The position numbers were made by a program, and so were the translations under genes. Below, piece by piece: positions 6,000 to 13,487 of a stretch of DNA of 18,464 nt (positions within the stretch are counted from its first letter, which is position 1; each line of letters begins with the position of its first letter). Source of the stretch: an uncultured Clostridium sp. (GTDB taxonomy: Bacteria > Bacillota > Clostridia > Lachnospirales > Lachnospiraceae); the NCBI GenBank assembly GCA_900540335.1, contig UQFC01000048.1, positions 1 through 18,464 on the forward strand, given 5' to 3'. Below the pieces are notes generated by a model. The model ran no database searches. It had not been told where the DNA came from and saw only the letters and a list, made by a program, of their open reading frames with translations.

Positions 6000-6899
6000 A
6001 TGCAGAAAAAAAGCTTCAGCAGGTTTTTGACAGACAACATCGGCTTTTTATTTATTGTGCCGTGGCTGATCGGATTCCTGGTATTTAAGGTATATCCATT
6101 TGCATCTTCTCTGTATTACAGTTTTACAAACTACGATTTGTTTACTGGAATTACAAAGACAGGACTGATGAACTATCAGAAAATCTTTACGGATGAGGAT
6201 ATTATCCGTGCCTTTGCAGTAACATTTAAATATGCAATTTTCGATGTGCCGCTGAAGCTGGCTTTTGCATTGTTTATTGCTTATATCCTGAACTTTAAGT
6301 TAAAGGGAGTAAACTTCTTCCGTACTGCTTACTATATTCCGTCTATTCTGGGCGGTTCCATCGCCATTGCGATTCTGTGGAGAGCAGTATTTAACACCGA
6401 CGGTCTGATCAATAACGTGATCGGCATGTTCGGTGCAGAGCCGATTAACTGGATGGCAGGCGCCAACAGTGCTCTGTTTGTAATTATTCTGCTTCGTGTA
6501 TGGCAGTTTGGTTCTGCAATGGTTATTTTCCTGGCTGCATTAAAGGGTGTTTCCCAGGATCTGTATGAGGCAGCTGCAATCGACGGAGCAGGCAAGTGGA
6601 CTCAGTTTTTCAAGATTACCGTTCCGATTATTACACCGGTTATCTTCTACAACCTGATTACTCAGCTGTGTCAGGCATTCCAGGAGTTCAACGCACCGTA
6701 CCTGGTAACAAAGGGCGGCCCCAACGGAGCAACCACTCTGATTTCCATGCTGATTTACAACAATGCATTCCTTCGTCATAAAATGGGTATGGCAAGCGCC
6801 CAGGCATGGGTTCTGTTCGTTATCGTTATGACCTTTACTGCAGTTGCATTTATCAGCCAGAAAAAATGGGTTTACTATTCAGATGAGGATGGGAGGTAG
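6000..6899 (+). CDS. Sugar ABC transporter permease, MalF/UgpA type
   Basis: This 299-residue integral membrane protein has six predicted helices, beginning with FLFIVPWLIGFLVFKVYPFA and ending with AWVLFVIVMTFTAVAFIS. The cytoplasmic EAA loop, which docks with the ATPase, is clear: YEAAAIDGAGKWTQFFKITV, around residues 190-210. It forms half of the channel with the next gene product. The start at 6000 is chosen because GAGGAGG lies 6 nt upstream. An in-frame ATG at 5982, overlapping the previous stop codon, would add six residues without its own binding site. No ATP-binding subunit is encoded nearby, as is usual for this family in Firmicutes, where a shared MsmK-like ATPase serves many transporters. 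Confidence 0.93.
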   Translation: MQKKSFSRFLTDNIGFLFIVPWLIGFLVFKVYPFASSLYYSFTNYDLFTGITKTGLMNYQKIFTDEDIIRAFAVTFKYAIFDVPLKLAFALFIAYILNFKLKGVNFFRTAYYIPSILGGSIAIAILWRAVFNTDGLINNVIGMFGAEPINWMAGANSALFVIILLRVWQFGSAMVIFLAALKGVSQDLYEAAAIDGAGKWTQFFKITVPIITPVIFYNLITQLCQAFQEFNAPYLVTKGGPNGATTLISMLIYNNAFLRHKMGMASAQAWVLFVIVMTFTAVAFISQKKWVYYSDEDGR

Positions 6900-6904
6900 A
6901 AAAC

Positions 6905-7756
6905 ATGACAAGAGAGCAAAGAGCAAAGGTCAGCGCATTTCTGCGTTACACTGTACTGATTATTGTCGGTATTATCATGGTTTACCCTCTGATCTGGATG
7001 GTAGGCGCTACCTTCAAGACCAACTCCGAGATTTTCACCAGCGCCTGGTTCTGGCCTAAGAATCCGGTATTTGACGGATATGACAATGCTTTTAAGAGCT
7101 ACGGCGGTAAAATTGATCTGATTAAGTCCATGATCAATACCTATAAGATTGTAATTCCGAAGGTTGTTTTCACTGTTGTTTCTGCAACCATTACGGCTTA
7201 CGGCTTTGCACGGTTTGAGTTTAAGGGAAAAGGCATTCTCTTCTCCCTGATGATTTCTACCCTGTTCCTGCCGCAGGTTGTACTGAATGCTCCCCAGTAC
7301 ATCATGTACAATGGCTGGGGCTGGACCGATTCCTACCTTCCGCTGGTAATTCCGTCTCTGTTTGCAGCAGATACCTATTTCGTATTTATGCTGGTACAGT
7401 TCCTGCGCGGTATTCCCAGAGAACTGGAGGAGGCAGCGAAGATTGACGGATGCAACTCCATCAAAACCCTGTGGTATGTGATTGTTCCCATGCTGAAGCC
7501 GTCACTGGTTTCCTGTGCACTGTTCCAGTTTATGTGGACATCCAACGACTTCCAGGGACCGTTGATTTACATTTCCAACATGACAAAGTACACCCACTCT
7601 ATTTACCTGCGTATGTCTATGGACGGTGATACAGGCTTCCAGTGGAACCGTATTCTTGCCATGTCTCTGATTACAATTATTCCGTCTCTGATTGTGTTCT
7701 TCTGTGCACAGAACTCCTTCATCGACGGTATTGCAGCAGGCGGCGTAAAGGGTTAA
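6905..7756 (+). CDS. Sugar ABC transporter permease, MalG/AraQ type
   Basis: This 283-residue membrane protein has six predicted helices. The first (YTVLIIVGIIMVYPLIWMVG) is followed by the usual TFKTNSEI segment of MalG-like permeases. The EAA loop is LEEAAKIDGCNSIKTLWYVI, near residues 178-197, and the protein ends in the family-typical QNSFIDGIAAGGVKG. It pairs with the preceding permease. GGGAGG precedes the start. The gap to the upstream stop is only 5 nt, so the two are translated together. The substrate is inferred from the neighbouring pectin enzymes. Confidence 0.94.
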   Translation: MTREQRAKVSAFLRYTVLIIVGIIMVYPLIWMVGATFKTNSEIFTSAWFWPKNPVFDGYDNAFKSYGGKIDLIKSMINTYKIVIPKVVFTVVSATITAYGFARFEFKGKGILFSLMISTLFLPQVVLNAPQYIMYNGWGWTDSYLPLVIPSLFAADTYFVFMLVQFLRGIPRELEEAAKIDGCNSIKTLWYVIVPMLKPSLVSCALFQFMWTSNDFQGPLIYISNMTKYTHSIYLRMSMDGDTGFQWNRILAMSLITIIPSLIVFFCAQNSFIDGIAAGGVKG

Positions 7757-7777
7757 GCCGGTACCTTGTGAATAACA

Positions 7778-7812
7778 AAGAGGGGATCTCATTTCGGGGT
7801 TCCCTTTTGTGT
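7778..7812 (+). terminator. Intrinsic terminator or attenuator between permease and GH28 genes
   Basis: Bases 7778-7790 pair with 7796-7808 over 13 positions, four of them G-T wobbles, around an ATTTC loop. The stem ends in TTTTGTGTTTG. This is a moderate-strength hairpin 22 nt after the permease stop. It probably lets some transcripts read through to the GH28 gene, whose start lies 36 nt beyond it, so the enzyme is made at a lower level than the transporter. Confidence 0.6.
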
Positions 7813-7843
7813 TTGAAAAGATTGAGAAAAAGAGGGAGAGAGA

Positions 7844-9412
7844 ATGAAAGTCAGTTGTGTTTTTCAGACAGCAAGAAACGCTGTCCTGGAGCTTGAAAAT
7901 AACGGAATTTTTGAACTGGAAGAAAGCTGGGAGATTCTGGTAAACGGAGTGCCTTACGGAGAAACCAGGCGGGTGATTACAAGCGTATACGGCCTGAAAC
8001 CGGATACGGATTACGAAATTACTGTCAGAAGAGGAGAGGAATGCGCTTCTGTAAAGCTTCACACAGATTATGAATTTGTAACCCTGAATGTAAGGGATTT
8101 CGGAGCAAAGGGCGACGGGATACAGAATGATACCCTCTTTATTCAGGCAGCGATTATGGCCTGTCCGAAGGAGGGGCGTGTTCTGATTCCGGAGGGAACC
8201 TACAAAATTACCAGCCTGTTTTTAAAGGATGATCTGAAAATAGAGCTGGCGAAGGGGGCTGTTCTTTCAGCAGAAACGGATCGAAGCCGTTTTCCTGTGC
8301 TTCCCGGACTGATTCAGAGCTATGATGAGGAGTCAGAGTACAATCTGGGTACCTGGGAGGGCAATCCCCTGTCCATGTTTTCTGCAATTATCACTGGAAT
8401 AAATGTAAAGCATGTGGTATTCTATGGGGAAGGCCTTATTGAGGGAAATGCCAGTGGAGAACCGGACAACTGGTGGTATGATGCAAAGGTGAAGCGGGGA
8501 GCATGGCGGCCCAGAATGATTTTTCTCAATCACTGTGAGGACATTGTTTTCCAGGGAATCCGGGTGCAGAACAGTCCCAGCTGGAATATTCATCCCTACT
8601 TTTCTGATCACCTCCGGTTCCTTGACATGACCGTTTTAAATCCCAAGGATTCTCCCAACACGGACGGACTGGATCCGGAATCCTGCCGTGACGTGGAAAT
8701 TGCAGGCGTGTATTTTTCCCTGGGTGATGACTGCATTGCCGTCAAATCCGGAAAAATATACATGGGTTCCAGATACAAACAGCCCTGCGAGGATATTACC
8801 ATCCGGCAGTGCTGCATGAGGGACGGACACGGTTCGATTACGATTGGAAGCGAGATGGCAGGCGGAGTGAGAAATCTGACGGTCCGTGACTGTCTGTTTC
8901 TGCATACGGATCGGGGACTGAGGATTAAGACAAGACGGGGAAGAGGAAAGGACGCTGTCATTGACGGGGTTCTGTTTGAGAACATCCGGATGGATCACGT
9001 TCTGACACCGTTTGTAATCAACTGCTTTTATTTCTGTGATCCGGACGGTCATACGGAATATGTGCAGAGCAGGGAGCCGCATCCGGTGGATGAGAGAACG
9101 CCGGAGATCCGGACGATGGTATTCCACAATATTCAGGCAGAAAACTGTCATGTAGCGGCAGTTTATATGTATGGTCTTCCGGAAAAGAAGATTCAGAAGG
9201 TGATTATGGAGCATATCCGTGTTACTTATGCGGAGAATGCTTCTGCCGGAGTGCCGGCTATGCTGGACGGTCAGGGAGAGTGCAGAAAAATGGGGATTTT
9301 TGCAAAAAATGTGTCCCACCTTGTGCTTCGGGATGTAGTCCTGGAGGGCCAGGAGGGCGAGGCCATGATTCTGGAGGGCATTGACCGTCTGGAGGGTTCT
9401 CTGGAAAAATAA
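7844..9412 (+). CDS. GH28 polygalacturonase-like glycoside hydrolase, cytoplasmic
   Basis: This 522-residue protein is a right-handed beta-helix enzyme that hydrolyses alpha-galacturonosyl links of pectin oligomers. Residues 1-85 look like a small beta-sandwich (fibronectin-III-like) domain. The helix begins at VRDFGAKGDGIQNDT, the standard opening of the family. All GH28 catalytic motifs are present: N272-T273-D274 (SPNTDGLDPES), D295-D296 (GDDCIAVKSG), H329 (DGHGSITIGSE) and R360-I361-K362 (GLRIKTRRG). There is no signal peptide, so it should act inside the cell, most likely as an exo-acting enzyme on imported oligosaccharides. The start has GAGGGAG 5 nt upstream. It lies between the transporter and the regulator and cooperates with the GH105 enzyme. 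Rhamnogalacturonan or xylogalacturonan specificity is possible. Confidence 0.93.
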   Translation: MKVSCVFQTARNAVLELENNGIFELEESWEILVNGVPYGETRRVITSVYGLKPDTDYEITVRRGEECASVKLHTDYEFVTLNVRDFGAKGDGIQNDTLFIQAAIMACPKEGRVLIPEGTYKITSLFLKDDLKIELAKGAVLSAETDRSRFPVLPGLIQSYDEESEYNLGTWEGNPLSMFSAIITGINVKHVVFYGEGLIEGNASGEPDNWWYDAKVKRGAWRPRMIFLNHCEDIVFQGIRVQNSPSWNIHPYFSDHLRFLDMTVLNPKDSPNTDGLDPESCRDVEIAGVYFSLGDDCIAVKSGKIYMGSRYKQPCEDITIRQCCMRDGHGSITIGSEMAGGVRNLTVRDCLFLHTDRGLRIKTRRGRGKDAVIDGVLFENIRMDHVLTPFVINCFYFCDPDGHTEYVQSREPHPVDERTPEIRTMVFHNIQAENCHVAAVYMYGLPEKKIQKVIMEHIRVTYAENASAGVPAMLDGQGECRKMGIFAKNVSHLVLRDVVLEGQEGEAMILEGIDRLEGSLEK

Positions 9413-9424
9413 AGGAGAAAAACG

Positions 9425-9455
9425 GCAGGGTCCTGTGAGAACGCAGGACATCTGC
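9425..9455 (+). other. Short interrupted hairpin before the LacI-family gene
   Basis: GTCCTG (9430-9435) and CAGGAC (9444-9449) form a 6-bp stem, with an outer GCAG/CTGC pairing (9425-9428 / 9452-9455). There is no T-tract. It lies between the GH28 stop and the regulator's ribosome binding site, and any effect on expression is unproven. Confidence 0.35.
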
Positions 9456-9486
9456 AATGGTATCAGGGGCAAGGAGATGACAGTAA

Positions 9487-10506
9487 ATGGCAGTAACAAT
9501 TAAGGATGTGGCAAAAAGGGCCGGGGTATCTTATTCTACGGTGTCCAGGGCTTTGAACGGGATTGGCAGTGAAAATACAGAGAAGAGAAAGCGGATTCTG
9601 GAAATTGCAGAGGAAATGGGATATGTGCCTAATCAGGCGGCCATCAATCTGAAGCTTTCCCGCTCTTATGTGATTGGTCTGTATTTTTCTACGATCAGTA
9701 AAATGTCGTCGCCTTTTGTGCTGCATGATGTACTGACCGGGGTTTACAGTGTTGTGGGAAGCAAATACAATGTGGTAGTCAAGGGTATTGATATGCATGA
9801 GCCGGGAACCTTAAATCCCACGTACTTTGACGGCGTTATTGTGCTGAGTCAGCGCTCGGAGGATCAGGCATTTATTGACGAAGTTCTGGAAAAAAAGATT
9901 CCCATGGTGACAATCTGCAGAACGGTGTATGCCGATGCGCCCAATGTGACGACAGATGAAGCCGGGGCCATGGAAAAAGCCATGGATTATCTGATTGAAA
10001 ACGGACACAGAAAGATATGTGTGATTGAAGGTGTTCCGAATCTGGATTCTACCAGACTCCGCCACAAGGGCTGGAGAGCATCGGTGCGGAAGCACGGGAT
10101 GGATCCGGAGGAGATTCCCATTGTAGGGGGAACCTACCGGTATGCCAGCGGCTATCAGGGTGCCAAGCTGCTTTTGCAGCACAATCCCACGGCAATTCTC
10201 TGTTTTAATGATGAAATGGCATTTGGAGCCAGGGAAGCGATTGCAGAGGCAGGGCTGAAGGTTCCGGATGATGTTTCTCTGATTGGCTTTGATAACTGGG
10301 ATCTGTCCGGATATAACAGCATGAAGCTGACAACTGTGGAGCGGAACATGGGTGAGATTGCCAAGGAGGGAACCAGGGTTCTTTTACGGCGTCTGGAGAG
10401 CGGTGTTGTGGACAACAGCCGTATTTATCTGGAAAACAAGCTGATTATCCGCAGCACGGTGAAGGACATCCGCGAATGCCGGACAGAGAGCGACAGAGAA
10501 TCTTAA
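9487..10506 (+). CDS. LacI/GalR-family transcriptional regulator
   Basis: This 339-residue regulator has the standard architecture. An N-terminal helix-turn-helix at about residues 4-25 (IKDVAKRAGVSYSTVSRALN) is followed by the hinge region (GYVPNQAAINLKLSRSYVIG) that inserts into the minor groove. A periplasmic-binding-protein-like effector domain follows, with the usual late motif DDVSLIGFDNWDLSGY and LTTVERNMGEIAKEG. The start is ATG with AAGGAG 10 nt upstream. It is last in the pectin operon. It most likely represses the operon and the divergent GH105 gene through the related palindromes near 3882 and 4103, and releases when a pectin-derived sugar binds. The target sites and effector are inference. 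Confidence 0.93.
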   Translation: MAVTIKDVAKRAGVSYSTVSRALNGIGSENTEKRKRILEIAEEMGYVPNQAAINLKLSRSYVIGLYFSTISKMSSPFVLHDVLTGVYSVVGSKYNVVVKGIDMHEPGTLNPTYFDGVIVLSQRSEDQAFIDEVLEKKIPMVTICRTVYADAPNVTTDEAGAMEKAMDYLIENGHRKICVIEGVPNLDSTRLRHKGWRASVRKHGMDPEEIPIVGGTYRYASGYQGAKLLLQHNPTAILCFNDEMAFGAREAIAEAGLKVPDDVSLIGFDNWDLSGYNSMKLTTVERNMGEIAKEGTRVLLRRLESGVVDNSRIYLENKLIIRSTVKDIRECRTESDRES

Positions 10507-10518
10507 GAGTTCTTTCAG

Positions 10519-10547
10519 TTGTTCTTTTCCTGTGGTTTTGCTATACT
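10519..10547 (+). promoter_or_regulatory. Promoter of the GHL10-like gene and apt
   Basis: TTGTTC (10519-10524) and TATACT (10542-10547) are 17 nt apart, and TGC directly precedes the -10, making an extended -10. The start would lie near 10554. No terminator was seen after the LacI-family gene, so read-through from the pectin operon may add to transcription. Confidence 0.55.
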
Positions 10548-10567
10548 ATGCTATATATGGAAATATT

Positions 10568-10617
10568 TAACTGTTCAGGACGGAGCACCGGAGATTTTCC
10601 GCCATCCTGAATCGTTA
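10568..10617. repeat. 50-bp palindrome sharing the ends of the 149-bp element
   Basis: The left end, TAACTGTTCAG (10568-10578), is identical to the first 11 bases of the element at 2549. The right end is CTGAATCGTTA, two bases different from its exact complement. TAAC/GTTA and TTCAGGA/TCCTGAA pair, and CGGA/TCCG continues the stem past a 3-nt bulge. It lies in the leader of the GHL10-like gene. It may be a short relative of the repeat family or a chance match, although both ends match in the right orientation. Confidence 0.45.
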
Positions 10618-10654
10618 TGCATATTTTTGGAAAAGCAGAATCAGGAGAGGCTTT

Positions 10655-11941
10655 ATGAGGGAGAAGACAACAAAAGACAAGAAAAGAAAGATATGGAAAC
10701 GAATGTGCAGCCTGCTGATGGCCTGCGCTCTGGTTGTGATGAGTGGGCCGCAGCAGGCTGTGGCTGCTCCTGCAGCCGGGGATACAGGTGGCAGGCCGGG
10801 GGCATCGGTGATTCGCTCGGATGAGCTGAGAGGCGTCTGGATCTCCTATCTGGACTGGGAGCAGCTTCCTTCTGAGTGGGGGTCCTACCAGCTTGCAGTG
10901 GATAAAATGCTGGACCGGTGCAAAGAATTAAAAATGAATGCGGTATTTGTACATGTGCGCCCTGACGCAGATGCCATGTATCCGTCCCAGTATTTTCCCT
11001 GGTCCCGTTTTCTGACAGGAACCCAGGGACAGGATCCGGGATACGATCCTCTGGCATATTTTGTCCGCGCCGCCCATGAGCGGGGACTTCAGTTCCATGC
11101 CTGGATCAATCCGTTTCGTGTGACGGGTTATCACAATACCTGGGATCAGGTGTCGGAAAACAGCCCTGTCAAGCAGTGGCTAAGCGACGGGGATCCTTCC
11201 AATGACCGCTGGGTTTTGAAGCAGAACGGCGCGTATTATCTGAATCCGGCAGTGGAAGAGGTAAGAGAGCTGATTGTGAACGGAGTGCGGGAGATTGCCC
11301 AGAAGTATACCGTGGACGGAATCCATTTTGATGATTATTTTTATCCGGATGTGGATGACGAGGATCCCAGCCGCTGGTTTGACAAGCCGGAATACGAGGC
11401 TTCAGGAAGTACCCTGCCGATTGCAGACTGGAGAAGGGAGAATGTCAACAAGCTGATTCGCAGCGTCTACAGCACTGTCAAGGAGACAAGGCCGTCAGCG
11501 CAGTTCGGCATCAGCCCGGAGGGCTATCTGGCTCATCTGCGCAGTGATGTCAGACTGTTTACAGATGTGGATACCTGGATGTCTGAGGAGGGATATCTTG
11601 ATTATATTATGCCGCAGATTTACTGGGGCTTTGAGCACAAGACCTCCAGCGGAAGCCCTGCGCCCTTTGCGTTTGAAAACAATCTGAAGTCCTGGCTTGA
11701 GATGAAAAAGAAGGGAAATGTAAAGCTGTATCTGGGGCTTGCCATGTATAAGACAGGTTCCAATGCAAGTGACAACAACGAGGTGCCGGAATGGCTCCGC
11801 TATGATGATATTATGAAGCGTCAGGTGCTGGCAGGAAGGGCCACGGGGCAGGTATCCGGCTTCTGCTTCTATGCCTACAGCTCCTTCCAGGAGGAGGCGT
11901 GTCAGAAGGAAGTGGAGAATCTTCTTCAGGTATTTCGTTAG
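10655..11941 (+). CDS. Exported GHL10/DUF187 glycoside-hydrolase-like protein (YngK type)
   Basis: This 428-residue protein has a basic N-terminus, a hydrophobic core (SLLMACALVVMSG) and a likely signal peptidase I site after QAVAA, near residue 38. The mature part is a single (beta/alpha)8-barrel of the glycosyl-hydrolase-like 10 family: ELRGVWISYLDWEQL at its start, AVFVHVRPDADAMYPS, FHAWINPFRV, GIHFDDYFYPD with Asp226/Asp227, GISPEGY and YLDYIMPQIYWGFEH. Members are surface or secreted proteins thought to act on cell-wall or other polysaccharides; the reaction is not firmly known. AGGAG lies about 8 nt before the start. The next gene, apt, follows after 31 nt, so they may be co-transcribed although unrelated in function. 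Confidence 0.85.
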   Translation: MREKTTKDKKRKIWKRMCSLLMACALVVMSGPQQAVAAPAAGDTGGRPGASVIRSDELRGVWISYLDWEQLPSEWGSYQLAVDKMLDRCKELKMNAVFVHVRPDADAMYPSQYFPWSRFLTGTQGQDPGYDPLAYFVRAAHERGLQFHAWINPFRVTGYHNTWDQVSENSPVKQWLSDGDPSNDRWVLKQNGAYYLNPAVEEVRELIVNGVREIAQKYTVDGIHFDDYFYPDVDDEDPSRWFDKPEYEASGSTLPIADWRRENVNKLIRSVYSTVKETRPSAQFGISPEGYLAHLRSDVRLFTDVDTWMSEEGYLDYIMPQIYWGFEHKTSSGSPAPFAFENNLKSWLEMKKKGNVKLYLGLAMYKTGSNASDNNEVPEWLRYDDIMKRQVLAGRATGQVSGFCFYAYSSFQEEACQKEVENLLQVFR

Positions 11942-11972
11942 AGAATAAAACAGAGACAGGAAGGAAAAGAGC

Positions 11973-12506
11973 ATGAGCACAATGAAAAAACTGGAAGACT
12001 ATGTTGTCAGTATCCCGGATTTTCCGGAACCGGGGATTATTTTCCGTGATGTGACCAGCATTCTTCAGGATGCAGACGGACTTCACATGGCTGTTGACAG
12101 GCTGAGAGAGATGGTAAAGGATCTGGATTTTGATTTAGTGGTAGGTCCGGAGTCAAGAGGCTTTATTTTCGGTGTTCCGGTTGCATATGCAGAGCATAAG
12201 GGCTTTGTTCCGGTCCGGAAAAAAGGAAAGCTGCCGAGAGAAACCATTTCTGCAAAGTATGATCTGGAGTACGGCTCTGCAGAGATTGAGATTCATAAGG
12301 ATGCCATCCGGCCGGGACAGAAGGTGGTAATTGTAGACGATTTGATTGCCACAGGAGGAACTGTGGAGGCAATCATCGATCTGATAGAGCAGCTGGGCGG
12401 TGAAGTCGTAAAGGTATGCTTTGTGATGGAGCTGGCAGGTCTTCAGGGACGAAAGAATCTGGCTGGATATGATGTGGATTCCGCAATTATTTACGAGGGA
12501 AAATAA
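11973..12506 (+). CDS. apt: Adenine phosphoribosyltransferase
   Basis: This 177-residue cytoplasmic enzyme makes AMP from adenine and PRPP (purine salvage). The full family pattern is present: IPDFPEPGIIFRDVTSIL at the N-terminus, VVGPESRGFIFGVPVAY for base recognition, VRKKGKLPRETISAKYDLEY for the flexible loop, and the PRPP-binding signature VVIVDDLIATGGT at residues 118-130. The length is typical. The start at 11973 has AGGAAGG 7 nt upstream; an in-frame ATG at 11982 is possible. It is followed by its own terminator. Confidence 0.96.
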   Translation: MSTMKKLEDYVVSIPDFPEPGIIFRDVTSILQDADGLHMAVDRLREMVKDLDFDLVVGPESRGFIFGVPVAYAEHKGFVPVRKKGKLPRETISAKYDLEYGSAEIEIHKDAIRPGQKVVIVDDLIATGGTVEAIIDLIEQLGGEVVKVCFVMELAGLQGRKNLAGYDVDSAIIYEGK

Positions 12507-12508
12507 AG

Positions 12509-12550
12509 TAAGGGATTCCTGTTTTTAAAGCAGGAATCTCTTATTTTCTT
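12509..12550 (+). terminator. Rho-independent terminator after apt
   Basis: Bases 12509-12521 pair with 12531-12543 over 13 positions (GATTCCTG / CAGGAATC core, one G-T wobble) and are followed by TTTTCTTT. It starts three bases after the apt stop codon and separates apt from the cobalamin operon. Confidence 0.88.
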
Positions 12551-12561
12551 TGGCGGATACG

Positions 12562-12590
12562 TTGACATGACAGGGGAAAAACATTAATAT
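12562..12590 (+). promoter_or_regulatory. Promoter of the cobalamin operon
   Basis: A perfect TTGACA (12562-12567) and TAATAT (12585-12590) are spaced by 17 nt, predicting a start near 12597 and a leader of about 114 nt. The leader can form a 10-bp helix between 12601-12610 and 12668-12677. I could not find a B12 box (GCCACTG) or other conserved core of a cobalamin riboswitch. Confidence 0.6.
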
Positions 12591-12710
12591 GATATTCCAA
12601 AGCAGTTGAGTATGCAGCTGAGAACATTTTTATGCCATGGAAAACAGCGTTTTATGAAATAAAAACTTTCGGCTGCTGATAATGGAAAAACAAAATATGG
12701 AGACAGAATT

Positions 12711-13487
12711 ATGACAGATAAAACAAGGCAGGAAAAATCAGAGACGGGAATCCTTTATGGAATCGGCGTAGGACCGGGAGATCCGGAGTTAATGACCATA
12801 AAGGCGCTTCGCATCTTAAAAGAATGTGACGTTGTCTTTGCACCGGGAAAAAGCAGAGCGGAGAGCACGGCATACGGGATTGCCGTTCAGGCTTTGCCGG
12901 AGCTGGAGGACAGGGAGTGCATCTGTGTGGAGATTCCCATGGTACATGACAGAAAAAAGCTGAATGAGGCTTATGACCAGGCTGCGGATCTGGTGGAGGA
13001 GCGGCTTCGCCGCGGGCAGAAGGCAGCGTTTCTGAATTTGGGAGATGTGACCCTGTATGCCACTTATCTTCACGTTCACCGCAGGATACAAAAACGGGGC
13101 TTTCAGGCAGAGCTGATTAATGGAATTCCCTCTTTTTGCGCAGCAGCGGCGGCCTTTGGAACGGGTCTGGCCGAGGGACATGAGCAGTTTCATATTCTGG
13201 CAAAGCCGGGGCAGGTAGAGGAAGGGCTTTCTCTTTCCGGAACCAGGGTAATTATGAAAAGCAGCAGGCAGAGCAGGCAGTTTCTGCAGCAGCTGGAGCA
13301 GGCAGAACAGGAGGGGCAGGAAATCTTTCTGGCAGAGAACTGCGGGATGCCCGGCCAGCGGCTTCAGAAGGGGGCCGGGGCTGTAACAGGGCAGGAAGGA
13401 TACTATTCTCTGATTCTTGTAAAAGAAAAAAAGAAGCCGCAGGAAAACAGGGCGGAAAGAAGCGGGGGAAAGACAGATGAAACATGA
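12711..13487 (+). CDS. cbiL: Cobalt-factor II / precorrin-2 C20-methyltransferase
   Basis: This 258-residue SAM-dependent methyltransferase adds the C20 methyl group to the early corrin ring. Visible family motifs are YGIGVGPGDPELMTIKALRI near residue 16 (SAM-binding loop), FAPGKSRAESTAYGI, LGDVTLYATYLHVHRRI (central SAM-contact GD-x-x-x-Y segment) and GIPSFCAAAAAFG. It is the first gene of the operon, with TGGAGA 7 nt before the ATG. The last 25 or so residues (KEKKKPQENRAERSG onward) form a charged tail not needed by the fold. The gene overlaps cbiH by 11 nt. The all-cbi context argues for the anaerobic (cobalt-early) pathway, hence cbiL rather than cobI. Confidence 0.93.
   Translation: MTDKTRQEKSETGILYGIGVGPGDPELMTIKALRILKECDVVFAPGKSRAESTAYGIAVQALPELEDRECICVEIPMVHDRKKLNEAYDQAADLVEERLRRGQKAAFLNLGDVTLYATYLHVHRRIQKRGFQAELINGIPSFCAAAAAFGTGLAEGHEQFHILAKPGQVEEGLSLSGTRVIMKSSRQSRQFLQQLEQAEQEGQEIFLAENCGMPGQRLQKGAGAVTGQEGYYSLILVKEKKKPQENRAERSGGKTDET

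Noticed and set aside
8636..9499. 287-residue minus-strand frame across the GH28 gene
   Set aside because: GH28 carries every catalytic motif in the plus-strand frame; the opposite frame has no recognisable domain or ribosome site.
10700..10730. Lipobox LMAC in the GHL10-like protein
   Set aside because: The cysteine lies in the middle of the hydrophobic core and is followed by more hydrophobic residues, so a signal peptidase I site after QAVAA is more likely.
10519..10824. 101-residue frame before and overlapping the GHL10-like gene
   Set aside because: It covers a promoter and a palindrome and then runs out of frame over the signal-peptide region of the real gene, without a ribosome site.
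12597..12710. Cobalamin riboswitch in front of cbiL
   Set aside because: Expected from context, but no GCCACTG-type B12 box or other conserved core was found and the leader is too short for the common class. Kept only as an open question.
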